From Christensenellaceae bacterium (lineage in GTDB: Bacteria; Bacillota; Clostridia; Christensenellales; Borkfalkiaceae): 6,629 bases of DNA. The stretch is taken from positions 1 through 6,629 of the forward strand of contig CAOMHR010000087.1 in NCBI GenBank assembly GCA_948482865.1. Direction: 5' to 3'. The position numbers were made by a program, and so were the translations under genes. The notes below the pieces were generated by a model. It was not told the DNA's origin and did not search any database. It worked only from the letters and a program-made list of their open reading frames with translations. Shown piece by piece: positions 1 through 6,617 of this stretch (position 1 is its first letter; each line of letters starts with the position of its first letter).

Positions 1-339
1 CTCGTTTGTATCAACGCCCAACGCATGAGCATACTGTGCATCAAGCGCATGTTCCGCGTCAATAAAAGCCGCTACGCCGCCCATTTTCTGGCATTCCGCA
101 ATTATGTGAAGAGCTACGGTTGTTTTACCGGAAGATTCGGGACCGTAAATTTCCAAAATCCTGCCGCGCGGAACGCCGCCCACGCCGAGAGCCAAATCAA
201 GCGAAAGACAGCCTGTGGGAATGTATTCTAAATCGCTGTTTACCTTATACTCTCCCAGCTTCATAATTGCGCCCTTGCCGTACTGCTTTTCAATCATAGC
301 AACGGTAGAGTTAAGTGCTTTAAGTTTTTCTTCGTTCAT
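1..339 (-). CDS. recA: Recombinase RecA, N-terminal part (truncated by window edge)
   Basis: RecA is the cytoplasmic ATP-dependent strand-exchange protein of homologous recombination and the co-protease that triggers LexA cleavage. Only the first 113 codons are present; the gene continues beyond base 1. The translation begins MNEEKLKALNSTV and continues with EKQYGKGAIMKLGE, typical of the RecA N-terminal oligomerisation helix. Walker A GPESSGKT lies at residues 66-73 and DAEHAL at 94-99, with Glu96 matching the catalytic glutamate. These positions coincide with the E. coli protein, so there is no indel in this part. The ATG is fixed by AGGAG at bases 346-350, and it sits 14 bases after the stop of the cinA-type gene, so recA is probably co-transcribed from upstream. 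I see no GAAC-N4-GTTC LexA box just upstream. Identity is essentially certain; completeness cannot be judged. Confidence 0.98.
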   Translation of the reverse strand, partial: MNEEKLKALNSTVAMIEKQYGKGAIMKLGEYKVNSDLEYIPTGCLSLDLALGVGGVPRGRILEIYGPESSGKTTVALHIIAECQKMGGVAAFIDAEHALDAQYAHALGVDTNE

Positions 340-345
340 ATTTTT

Positions 346-350
346 CTCCT
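346..350 (-). promoter_or_regulatory. recA ribosome binding site
   Basis: AGGAG on the minus strand lies 6 bases before the recA ATG at 339-337, inside the 14-base gap after the cinA stop. It is the best-placed ribosome site near the left end. It lets recA be translated efficiently independently of its upstream neighbour, which suits a protein needed in large amounts. Confidence 0.88.
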
Positions 351-353
351 GAA

Positions 354-1454
354 TTATTTTAACGTTTTATATGCAAGGAACAACGCAAGATTAATAGCCG
401 TATTGGTTACGTTGTCCCTGTCGCCTTTTAAGTTGTATTTATATACAGACACGGTATCGTGCAGTCCGACGGCAATATATATGAGACCTACAGGCTTTAA
501 AGTATTATCTGATTTTGGACCCGCAATACCCGTCGTAGCTATACAAATGTCGCAATTTCCGCCTTTTAAAAGCCCTTCAGCCATTTCGTAAGCAGTCTGT
601 TCGGAAACCGCGCCGTACTGTTTTAAAGTTAATTCGTTTACGCCCAACCGTTCCGTTTTCGCTTCGTTAGAATAAGTATTAAGACCTTCAAAATAAACTT
701 CGCTTATACCGGGTACGTCAACTAATTTTTTTCCTAAACCGCCGCCCGTAAAAGATTCCGCAACGCTGATTTTTAACCTACGCAGCTGCAAAATCTGAAA
801 AAGTCGCTTCGCAAGTGAAATGTTTTCCATTGCGTAAATATAGTTGTTTAAAGTCTTTGCAACTTCGCGCGTAACGTCGTCCAGAACCATTTTAGACATA
901 CTTGCCGAGTAAACGATTTCAATGCAGCATTCACCGTATTTTTCGTATACGTTAAAATCTAAATCTGTACATATTTTTTTCGCTTTTTCAACCGCTTCGC
1001 TGATTTTTTCTGAAGGCGCGCCGACTGTTTTTATATACAATTTATCAAACTTAGTGCAGTACTTACTATCGAGAACATTCTTTACGTCAGTAAACCGAAG
1101 CCTGTTTTCGCTGTCGGAATAAAACATAAATACTTCCGAATTACCCGAATGCAAAATTCCAAGACCGTTAAACTGTGCGCCGTAAATTTTGCCTATATAA
1201 CTTTGCAAAGTATTTTCCATTTCATTGGGGCAGTAAATAATAATATTTTCGTAATTATTTTTACCGTCTTCAACCGCACGGATTATCTCTTTTGAATCGC
1301 TGAAATTCACGAAAGATATTTTATCGAAATAGTAACCGTATCCCGCCATAGCGTCAAGAATAGGCTTAACGTTTTCAACACAGTTCAACTTTTTGTTTCT
1401 GAATACAATCAGACATAGCTTAGCGGCATTTGCGTTTAAATAGTGCGTCTTCAT
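354..1454 (-). CDS. cinA: CinA-family protein: intact NMN deamidase domain, degenerate N-terminal domain
   Basis: The C-terminal half (about residues 212-366) is a PncC/CinA nicotinamide-mononucleotide amidohydrolase domain, which converts NMN to nicotinate mononucleotide plus ammonia in the cytoplasm. Its motifs are AESFTGG (232-238, presumed catalytic Ser234), TYSNEAK (260-266, conserved Tyr261 and Lys266), GAVSEQ (281-286), TTGIAGP (307-313) and KPVGLIYIAV (320-329). Residues 137-205 resemble the small linker domain of full-length CinA. Residues 1-130 sit where the COG1058 MoCF-like domain (ADP-ribose pyrophosphatase in studied CinA) should be, but lack its GTELL and GGLGPT-type motifs. 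At 366 residues it is shorter than the usual 410-430. The ATG overlaps the pgsA stop (ATGA) and has only a weak ribosome site, suggesting reinitiation. Its place between pgsA and recA matches Firmicutes cinA. C-terminal function is likely; an N-terminal activity is doubtful. Confidence 0.9.
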   Translation of the reverse strand: MKTHYLNANAAKLCLIVFRNKKLNCVENVKPILDAMAGYGYYFDKISFVNFSDSKEIIRAVEDGKNNYENIIIYCPNEMENTLQSYIGKIYGAQFNGLGILHSGNSEVFMFYSDSENRLRFTDVKNVLDSKYCTKFDKLYIKTVGAPSEKISEAVEKAKKICTDLDFNVYEKYGECCIEIVYSASMSKMVLDDVTREVAKTLNNYIYAMENISLAKRLFQILQLRRLKISVAESFTGGGLGKKLVDVPGISEVYFEGLNTYSNEAKTERLGVNELTLKQYGAVSEQTAYEMAEGLLKGGNCDICIATTGIAGPKSDNTLKPVGLIYIAVGLHDTVSVYKYNLKGDRDNVTNTAINLALFLAYKTLK

Positions 1455-2104
1455 TGCTTTAACACTGCTATATTTTTAGCTATATAATTTATGCCTGAAA
1501 TCACCGTTAGCAAAACTGACAGCACAAACAGACCAAGCCCGATATAATTTATAATTTGCCCCGCCAAATGGTCCGTAAGTTCTGCAATTCCGACACCGAT
1601 TAAGAGAACGATTATACAAATATCTTGCGTTACCGTCTTATACTTTCCTATCTTATCTGCAGCTATAACAATGTGTGCGCTTGCCGCAACCATTCTGAAT
1701 CCGCTCACGATAATTTCGCGGGAAAGAATTAAAGCAACTCCGCACCCAGCTACTATTAACGCCCAGTTATCCAGATTTGCAGTAAAAATCGTAGGAACGG
1801 TCAAAAAAACAACGAAACCGGAAAGCACAAGAACTTTATCTGCAATCGGGTCTAAAAACTTCCCGAGATTTGTAACAAGGTTATACTTGCGGGCGATAAT
1901 CCCGTCAAGCGCGTCGGTTAATCCTGCAATACAAAAAACACCCAATGCAACAAAATAATGCGCGGTAAAATTGAGATAAAAAAACAAAATGAATATAGGA
2001 ATTAAAACAACGCGGCTGATTGTAAGTTTATTAGGCAAATTCATTACACCTTTGCCTACCGCAAATTTATAAAATTTACCGCTGTTATCTTGTTGCTCGT
2101 TCAT
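1451..2104 (-). CDS. pgsA: CDP-diacylglycerol--glycerol-3-phosphate 3-phosphatidyltransferase
   Basis: This membrane enzyme joins CDP-diacylglycerol and sn-glycerol 3-phosphate to give phosphatidylglycerol phosphate and CMP, the committed step to phosphatidylglycerol and cardiolipin. The CDP-alcohol phosphatidyltransferase signature is complete: Asp64, Asp67-Gly68, Ala71-Arg72, Gly81, Asp85 and Asp89 in the D-x2-DG-x2-AR-x8-G-x3-D-x3-D spacing. About six hydrophobic segments are visible (near 31-45, 48-63, 90-107, 115-134, 160-175, 186-208). The chosen ATG forms TAATG with the rimO stop and has GGAGG ten bases upstream. Family members usually begin at the MNLPNKLTISR stretch, here residue 21, so a 197-residue form from the ATG at 2044-2042 is possible; the 20-residue extension resembles nothing I know. 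The gene overlaps the cinA start by four bases. Related phosphatidyltransferases share the signature, but the MNLPNKLT start and recA neighbourhood favour PgsA. Confidence 0.95.
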   Translation of the reverse strand: MNEQQDNSGKFYKFAVGKGVMNLPNKLTISRVVLIPIFILFFYLNFTAHYFVALGVFCIAGLTDALDGIIARKYNLVTNLGKFLDPIADKVLVLSGFVVFLTVPTIFTANLDNWALIVAGCGVALILSREIIVSGFRMVAASAHIVIAADKIGKYKTVTQDICIIVLLIGVGIAELTDHLAGQIINYIGLGLFVLSVLLTVISGINYIAKNIAVLKQ

Positions 2105-3435
2105 TATTCAAAATCCTCCGTTTTACCGTACAAATCGTAACTGTCGCTTTTTTCTATCACGACGTTGTAGTACTCACCCTGCACGGCGCTGTTGGCATTG
2201 AAATATACCTTACCGTCAATATCGGGCGCATTGAAATACGCTCTACCGACAAAGCAGTTTTTATCATAATCAATCCCGTCGCAAAGCACACTTAAAGTTG
2301 TGCCGACGCGCTTTTTAAGTTTATCCGCGGAAATTTGCCGCTGCACCGAATATAATTTTCTGGCGCGTCTGCGTTTTTCGACATAACTTATCTGACCTTT
2401 AAGATTAAACGCCGCAGTATCAGGCTCTCTGGAATAAGCGAAAAAACCGCAATTATCAAGCTGGGCTTCACGCAAAAAATCACAAAGGCTTTCTACTTCT
2501 TCGTCTGTTTCGGTAGGGAATCCCGTTATAAACGTTGACCGTATGGCTATTTCGGGAATATTGCTGCGCAACAATTTAAAAAGTTTAAGATATTCCGCCC
2601 TGCTTCCCTTTCTGTTCATCAATTTCAAAATTCTGTCTTCGCTATGCTGTAAAGGAATATCAAGATATTTTACAATTTTGTTATTGGTTTTTATCTCTTC
2701 AATCAAACCTTCGTCAATCATATCGGGATAACAGTAAAGTAATCTTACACTATTAATGTTGACAAGAGCTGTCAACTTTTGCAAAATTTCTCTTAATTTT
2801 TTTTGACCGTACAAATCAACGCCGTATCTTGTCACATCCTGCGCCACAAGAATAAGCTCAGAAACTTCGCCAAGGTTTTCCGCTTCTTCCAAAAGCCGCT
2901 CCATAGGATAACTTTCATACTTGCCGCGAATTTTAGGTATAAGGCAATACGTGCATCGGTTATTGCACCCGTCGGCTATTTTAAGATAAGCATAGTGTAA
3001 CGGCGTTGTTATCACTCTGCCCGCGGAATAAGTTTTTTGTCCGCAACCCACCAAATTAACCCTGTCGCCGAGATAGGCGCGCTCTAAACCTTCAAAAAGT
3101 TTATCGTAATCATTTGTACCTAAAAATAAATCGGCTTCGATAAGACTGTCAAAAGTTTCGTCAACATACTTTTGCGGCAAGCAGCCGGTGATAACCAACT
3201 TTTCAAGATTACCGCTCTTATAGGCAGCGCAGTCAAGCGCAGTTTCGATGGCTTCTTTGCGTGCTTCATTTAAAAAAGCGCAAGTATTTACTATCAAAAT
3301 TTGCGCCGCGCCTATATCATCTGTAATAACGGCGCCGCGCTCTTTAATTATTGACAAAAGTTTTTCGGAATCAACCCTGTTTTTGTCACAACCTAAAGAA
3401 ATAATTCCGAATGACTTTTGCGAAAAATCAATCAT
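2104..3435 (-). CDS. rimO: Ribosomal protein S12 methylthiotransferase RimO
   Basis: RimO is a cytoplasmic radical-SAM enzyme that adds a methylthio group to a conserved aspartate of ribosomal protein S12. Numbering from the ATG (443 residues), the N-terminal methylthiotransferase domain carries the cluster cysteines Cys16 (SLGCDKN), Cys52 (NTCAF) and Cys85 (TGCLPQ). The radical-SAM cluster motif CNNRCTYC has Cys157, Cys161 and Cys164. A C-terminal TRAM domain (about 376-440) contains APDIDG at 403-408. SLGCDKNRVDSE near the start and PLQHSEDRILKLMNR favour RimO over the tRNA enzymes MiaB and MtaB, and the length is normal. The ATG lies five bases after GGAGA and overlaps the ftsK end by eight bases; a TTG one codon upstream is too close to that site. 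The stop shares a base with the pgsA start, implying coupled translation on both sides. Confidence 0.95.
   Translation of the reverse strand: MIDFSQKSFGIISLGCDKNRVDSEKLLSIIKERGAVITDDIGAAQILIVNTCAFLNEARKEAIETALDCAAYKSGNLEKLVITGCLPQKYVDETFDSLIEADLFLGTNDYDKLFEGLERAYLGDRVNLVGCGQKTYSAGRVITTPLHYAYLKIADGCNNRCTYCLIPKIRGKYESYPMERLLEEAENLGEVSELILVAQDVTRYGVDLYGQKKLREILQKLTALVNINSVRLLYCYPDMIDEGLIEEIKTNNKIVKYLDIPLQHSEDRILKLMNRKGSRAEYLKLFKLLRSNIPEIAIRSTFITGFPTETDEEVESLCDFLREAQLDNCGFFAYSREPDTAAFNLKGQISYVEKRRRARKLYSVQRQISADKLKKRVGTTLSVLCDGIDYDKNCFVGRAYFNAPDIDGKVYFNANSAVQGEYYNVVIEKSDSYDLYGKTEDFE
2115..2119 (-). promoter_or_regulatory. Ribosome binding site for the upstream pgsA start
   Basis: GGAGG on the minus strand lies within the last codons of rimO, 10 bases before the pgsA ATG at 2104-2102. 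It is a stronger match than the AAAGG at 2049-2053 that precedes the internal ATG by four bases. With the TAATG junction it is the main argument for the longer PgsA. Confidence 0.65.
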
Positions 3436-6400
3436 CAATATCTCCGTAAGTCTTTATAAAATCTTCTCTTGTAAGTAAAATCTTTCTGGGCTTGGAACCT
3501 TCCGAATGGGTAATATAGTTCATGTTTTCCATCCAGTCAATTATCTTGCAAGCCTTTATATATCCGACGGGGAACCGCCGCTGTATCATTGATACAGAAG
3601 CCTGGTTGGAATTTATACAATACTTCAAAGCCTTAATAAACGTCTCGTCAATCTTTGCTTCGCTCTCCGCTCCGCCGTCTTCGCCCATTGACGAAGGACT
3701 TTCTTCAACTTCTACCGTATTAATAAAGTCGGAAACGCTCTGGTCAAAGTAAGTTTCATTGTGTGATTTAACAAAGTCTGTAACTTTCTGCACTTCGTGA
3801 GTGTCTACGAAACAGCCCTGAATACGCGAAAGTTCGGGCTTTTCCGCCGAACGGAAATACAGGTCGCCTTTACCCAAAAGTTTTTCTGCGCCGCCAACGT
3901 CAAATATCGTACGCGCATCATCAAACGAATTGACCTTAAAACCTATACGCGTAGGCAGGTTTGACTTAATCAAACCCGTAATACAGTCAACCGAAGGACG
4001 CTGTGTCGCGAGAATAAGGTGTATACCGCACGCACGGGCTTTTTGAACCAGTTTTATTATTCTGCTTTCAATGTCCTTTTTAGCCTGCAACATCAAATCG
4101 CCGAACTCATCCAAGATAATTACAATCTTAGGAAGTTTCTCTTCGCCTTCGGCTATATGCGCGTTGTATTCGTCAAGGTTCTTTGTAGCAATACCGCTTT
4201 CCGTCATATCCTTGAATAACGAATATCTGCGTTCCATTTCCTTTATTGCCCAGTTCAACGCCTTAATTGCTTTATCCACATCTGAAATAATTTCATTAAT
4301 CATAAGATGGGGCAATTTATCGTAGGAAATAAATTCAACCTGCTTGGGGTCGACAAGAATGAGTCTTAATTCTTCTGGACCATATTTATACAACAAGCTG
4401 ATAAGAAGCGAACTTAAACAAATGGACTTACCGCTACCCGTAGTACCTGCGACAAGCAAGTGGGGCATCTTAGTAATATCGGGACACATAACGTCGCCTT
4501 CAACGTTTTTACCGAGAGCAAAAGTAATTGTGTTCGACTTACTGTTAATAAATGCAGGGCTTGCAAGCATACTTTTCAGCCCAACAATAGCGCGCCTGTT
4601 ATTAGGAACTTCTATTGACAGCGCACCCTTTGAAAAGTTAAGATAAGCCGTTACATTTTCTTTCATTAACGCCATAGCAATGGCTTCACGATAATTCAAC
4701 GACTGCTTTATCTTGGTTTTATCTTCAATAATCACGTCATAACGTGTTACTGCGGGACCTATAATAACGTTTGAAACTTCGCTGTTAATTTTAAATCTCG
4801 TAAGAGTTTCAACAATCGTCCGCTTGTTGTCATCTATCTCTCCCGTGTTTACGTTGTTGCTTTCGGGATAATCGTCAAGCAAATCCAAAGTAGGTCTTAC
4901 ATACTTTTTCCAAACGTGTTTAGGCTTTTCTTCCTGCTTAGGCTCTTCGACCACTGCGGGCTGAACTGCAGGTCTTTCAATTTTAACTTCCTTTACTTCC
5001 CTTGTCGCCGGTGAAGACCCGGGAGTTATGCCGAACGCGGAAAAACCTGCCCCGTCCAAATCATCATCGTCGTCATCGCTGTAATCAAACAAATCCGCCT
5101 TGCTTGAACTTGTCATTCTTGAAGACATACGAGATGTATCAGGCTCAATTGCATTATCGCTCAACGCAGGATTTGAAGCGCTGAAAAGATTTGCAAGATT
5201 GATTGCCGCCTTGTCCACAGGTTTTTCTTCCTTGACCTGCGGCTCAACCTTTTCTTCAGCAATTACTTCTTCACGCTTTTCAACAGCTTCGCGCACAGGT
5301 ATCGAAAAACTGCTTTCCTGACGGACCGGCGGCGTAAACGGCTCTGGCTCGGCTTTCTGTTCAACAGGCTGTTCAACCGAGTAAATTTCTTCACTGTCGA
5401 CAGAAGAATATTCTTCAACAGGTTCGGAAACGGTTTCCGCCGGATAATCTTCTTCTACGGCTTCCTGCGGTATCTGATATACGCCGCTTGAAACCTGCTC
5501 GAAATCGTTAATATTTTCCACAGGTTTATCGCCGTATATGTAATTTGTGGGCACGGAAGTTACGGGTTGGTTTAAAACGTCTTCCTGATAACTTTCCGAA
5601 TAACTTTTATCCTGCGGTACAGACATTGCCTTACCGTCGGTAAAATTGTTCAAATATGTATCCTTGCCGTTTACAGGACGGTTGAAATATGAATTTTCGT
5701 TGAATATAAGATTTCGGCGATAGCTTTCCGCGGCGAACTCTCCCTTTTCAAACAAAATTTTCCTGTTAAGGTTTTTCCTTGAATACTTTTCGTCATCCTG
5801 AACAGGCTCGTAACGGCTTACTGTTTCGCGATTCTTCTCGCGGGGTTGCCTTATTTCACTTTGTTCGTACATCTGTTCAAGCGGAACTTCGGACGTACGC
5901 AATGAACGGCTTGCCGCAATTTCAGTTTCTGCGACTTCGTCTGTGACAACGTTTATCGATTCTTTCCTGCGTAATCTGGGACGGCGTACGACAAAGTAAA
6001 TAAAATATCCGCCGAGAACGGTAAGCAAAGAAAATATGACGTACGCGCCTATAAATGTTGTAAACTTAGCAAAAGGATAAACTATAAGCGCAGAAATCAC
6101 GCCGCCGAACGTATAACCTGCATATCCTTTAGAAGCGCTGATATAACAGTCTTTTATGTAACTGCCGTAACTGTCAACGGACAAATTTCTGCTTGAAGCT
6201 GCGTGGAATAAAAAGAAAGCCATAAGAACGGTCAAAGATATTGCCAACGCAAGTTTAAAAGGCACTTTTATCTTCTTTTCAAAAACAAGTATTTCGCCCA
6301 AATACGCAAGCAGTCCGATAACAAGATAAGAACCGTAACCAAACGTTCCGTACATAAACGTACAAATCGCAGTTCCTACAGGGCCAAAAACCGCTTTGCC

Positions 6401-6508
6401 TGTCAAAAGCATTAAAAATACTATTGCGCTGAACAGCATCAGCGTCATTCCCAAAGTTTCCTTTGTGAAAATATATGAAGTTTTATTATTTTTGTTTCTG
6501 TTGTTCAC
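3428..6508 (-). CDS. ftsK: DNA translocase FtsK/SpoIIIE
   Basis: This membrane-anchored hexameric ATPase pumps double-stranded DNA through the closing septum in division or sporulation. Numbering from the GTG start (1026 residues): hydrophobic segments near 21-37, 56-76, 84-103 and 132-174 form the membrane domain. Residues 176-530 are a low-complexity linker rich in Glu, Pro, Gln and Ser, with six aspartates at 478-483. The alpha/beta motor occupies about 535-915, with Walker A GTTGSGKS (688-695), ILVDPKQVEF (717-726), Walker B ending in Asp800-Glu801, and ATQRPSVD (834-841). The C-terminal winged helix (about 954-1020), which reads polarity sequences in this family, has QRRFPVGYIKACKIID and GSKPR (1004-1008). 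SpoIIIE has about 790 residues; the excess is mostly linker. The GTG is preceded by GGTGGAG at a seven-base gap. It heads the operon and overlaps rimO. The sequence does not tell whether it acts in vegetative division, sporulation or both. Confidence 0.97.
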   Translation of the reverse strand: MNNRNKNNKTSYIFTKETLGMTLMLFSAIVFLMLLTGKAVFGPVGTAICTFMYGTFGYGSYLVIGLLAYLGEILVFEKKIKVPFKLALAISLTVLMAFFLFHAASSRNLSVDSYGSYIKDCYISASKGYAGYTFGGVISALIVYPFAKFTTFIGAYVIFSLLTVLGGYFIYFVVRRPRLRRKESINVVTDEVAETEIAASRSLRTSEVPLEQMYEQSEIRQPREKNRETVSRYEPVQDDEKYSRKNLNRKILFEKGEFAAESYRRNLIFNENSYFNRPVNGKDTYLNNFTDGKAMSVPQDKSYSESYQEDVLNQPVTSVPTNYIYGDKPVENINDFEQVSSGVYQIPQEAVEEDYPAETVSEPVEEYSSVDSEEIYSVEQPVEQKAEPEPFTPPVRQESSFSIPVREAVEKREEVIAEEKVEPQVKEEKPVDKAAINLANLFSASNPALSDNAIEPDTSRMSSRMTSSSKADLFDYSDDDDDDLDGAGFSAFGITPGSSPATREVKEVKIERPAVQPAVVEEPKQEEKPKHVWKKYVRPTLDLLDDYPESNNVNTGEIDDNKRTIVETLTRFKINSEVSNVIIGPAVTRYDVIIEDKTKIKQSLNYREAIAMALMKENVTAYLNFSKGALSIEVPNNRRAIVGLKSMLASPAFINSKSNTITFALGKNVEGDVMCPDITKMPHLLVAGTTGSGKSICLSSLLISLLYKYGPEELRLILVDPKQVEFISYDKLPHLMINEIISDVDKAIKALNWAIKEMERRYSLFKDMTESGIATKNLDEYNAHIAEGEEKLPKIVIILDEFGDLMLQAKKDIESRIIKLVQKARACGIHLILATQRPSVDCITGLIKSNLPTRIGFKVNSFDDARTIFDVGGAEKLLGKGDLYFRSAEKPELSRIQGCFVDTHEVQKVTDFVKSHNETYFDQSVSDFINTVEVEESPSSMGEDGGAESEAKIDETFIKALKYCINSNQASVSMIQRRFPVGYIKACKIIDWMENMNYITHSEGSKPRKILLTREDFIKTYGDIDD
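3441..3445 (-). promoter_or_regulatory. rimO ribosome binding site inside the ftsK 3' end
   Basis: GGAGA on the minus strand encodes part of the last ftsK codons and lies five bases before the rimO ATG at 3435-3433. For the in-frame TTG at 3438-3436 the gap would be only two bases, so the site decides in favour of the ATG. Confidence 0.7.
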
Positions 6509-6515
6509 TGGTATT

Positions 6516-6522
6516 CTCCACC
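6516..6522 (-). promoter_or_regulatory. ftsK ribosome binding site deciding the GTG start
   Basis: GGTGGAG on the minus strand lies seven bases before the GTG at 6508-6506. An in-frame TTG at 6544-6542 would add 12 residues, but it lies almost at the predicted transcription start and has no ribosome site, so the GTG is preferred. Confidence 0.8.
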
Positions 6523-6548
6523 GCGTTATCTTTGCCGATAACAAATCA

Positions 6549-6577
6549 ATTTTATTATAACATTAGTTAAATAAAAT
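6549..6577. repeat. 29-bp imperfect palindrome over the ftsK promoter
   Basis: On the minus strand, the arms ATTTTATTTAAC (6577-6566) and GTTATAATAAAAT (6561-6549) are reverse complements over 12 base pairs with one bulged T (6557), around a TAAT centre (6565-6562). The dyad covers the spacer and the whole -10, a placement expected of a repressor operator. It is almost entirely A/T, so chance symmetry is a real alternative, and no regulator is identified. Confidence 0.45.
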
Positions 6578-6582
6578 AACAA
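6554..6582 (-). promoter_or_regulatory. Predicted housekeeping-sigma promoter of the ftsK operon
   Basis: On the minus strand, TTGTTA (6582-6577) is followed by a 17-base spacer and a perfect TATAAT (6559-6554). A TG one base before the TATAAT makes an extended -10. Transcription would begin near 6546-6547, giving a leader of about 38 bases before the GTG. The -35 matches the consensus at four of six positions. It is the only convincing promoter seen upstream of the five-gene block. Confidence 0.72.
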
Positions 6583-6587
6583 CAAAA

Positions 6588-6617
6588 TGACGGTATTTTT
6601 TATTTTTTTTATATAAT
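6588..6617 (+). promoter_or_regulatory. Possible divergent promoter at the right edge
   Basis: A perfect TATAAT lies at 6612-6617 on the plus strand. The best -35 candidates are TGACGG (6588-6593) or ATGACG one base earlier, both weak and with spacers of 18-19 bases. A transcript would begin near 6624 and leave the window at once, so no gene can be linked to it. In such AT-rich DNA a TATAAT can occur by chance. Confidence 0.25.

Noticed and set aside
25..231. Open frame of 68 codons on the plus strand opposite recA
   Set aside because: It lies wholly antisense to the strongly conserved RecA N-terminus, and its translation resembles no family. The other plus-strand open frames, for example 403-591, 1671-1958, 2543-2731, 4071-4325, 4344-4646 and 5100-5321, are likewise antisense shadows of pgsA, cinA, rimO and ftsK.
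351..450. A separate promoter or SOS box immediately upstream of recA
   Set aside because: TATAAA and TTAAAATAAT stretches occur on the minus strand, but none has a -35 partner at a usable spacing, and no GAAC-N4-GTTC dyad is present.
3436..3438. TTG as the rimO start, one codon before the ATG
   Set aside because: GGAGA would be only two bases away; the ATG at 3435 has a normal gap.
6596..6610. T-rich run as an intrinsic terminator on the plus strand
   Set aside because: No GC-rich hairpin precedes it and no plus-strand gene leads into it; it is better seen as AT-rich promoter-region DNA.
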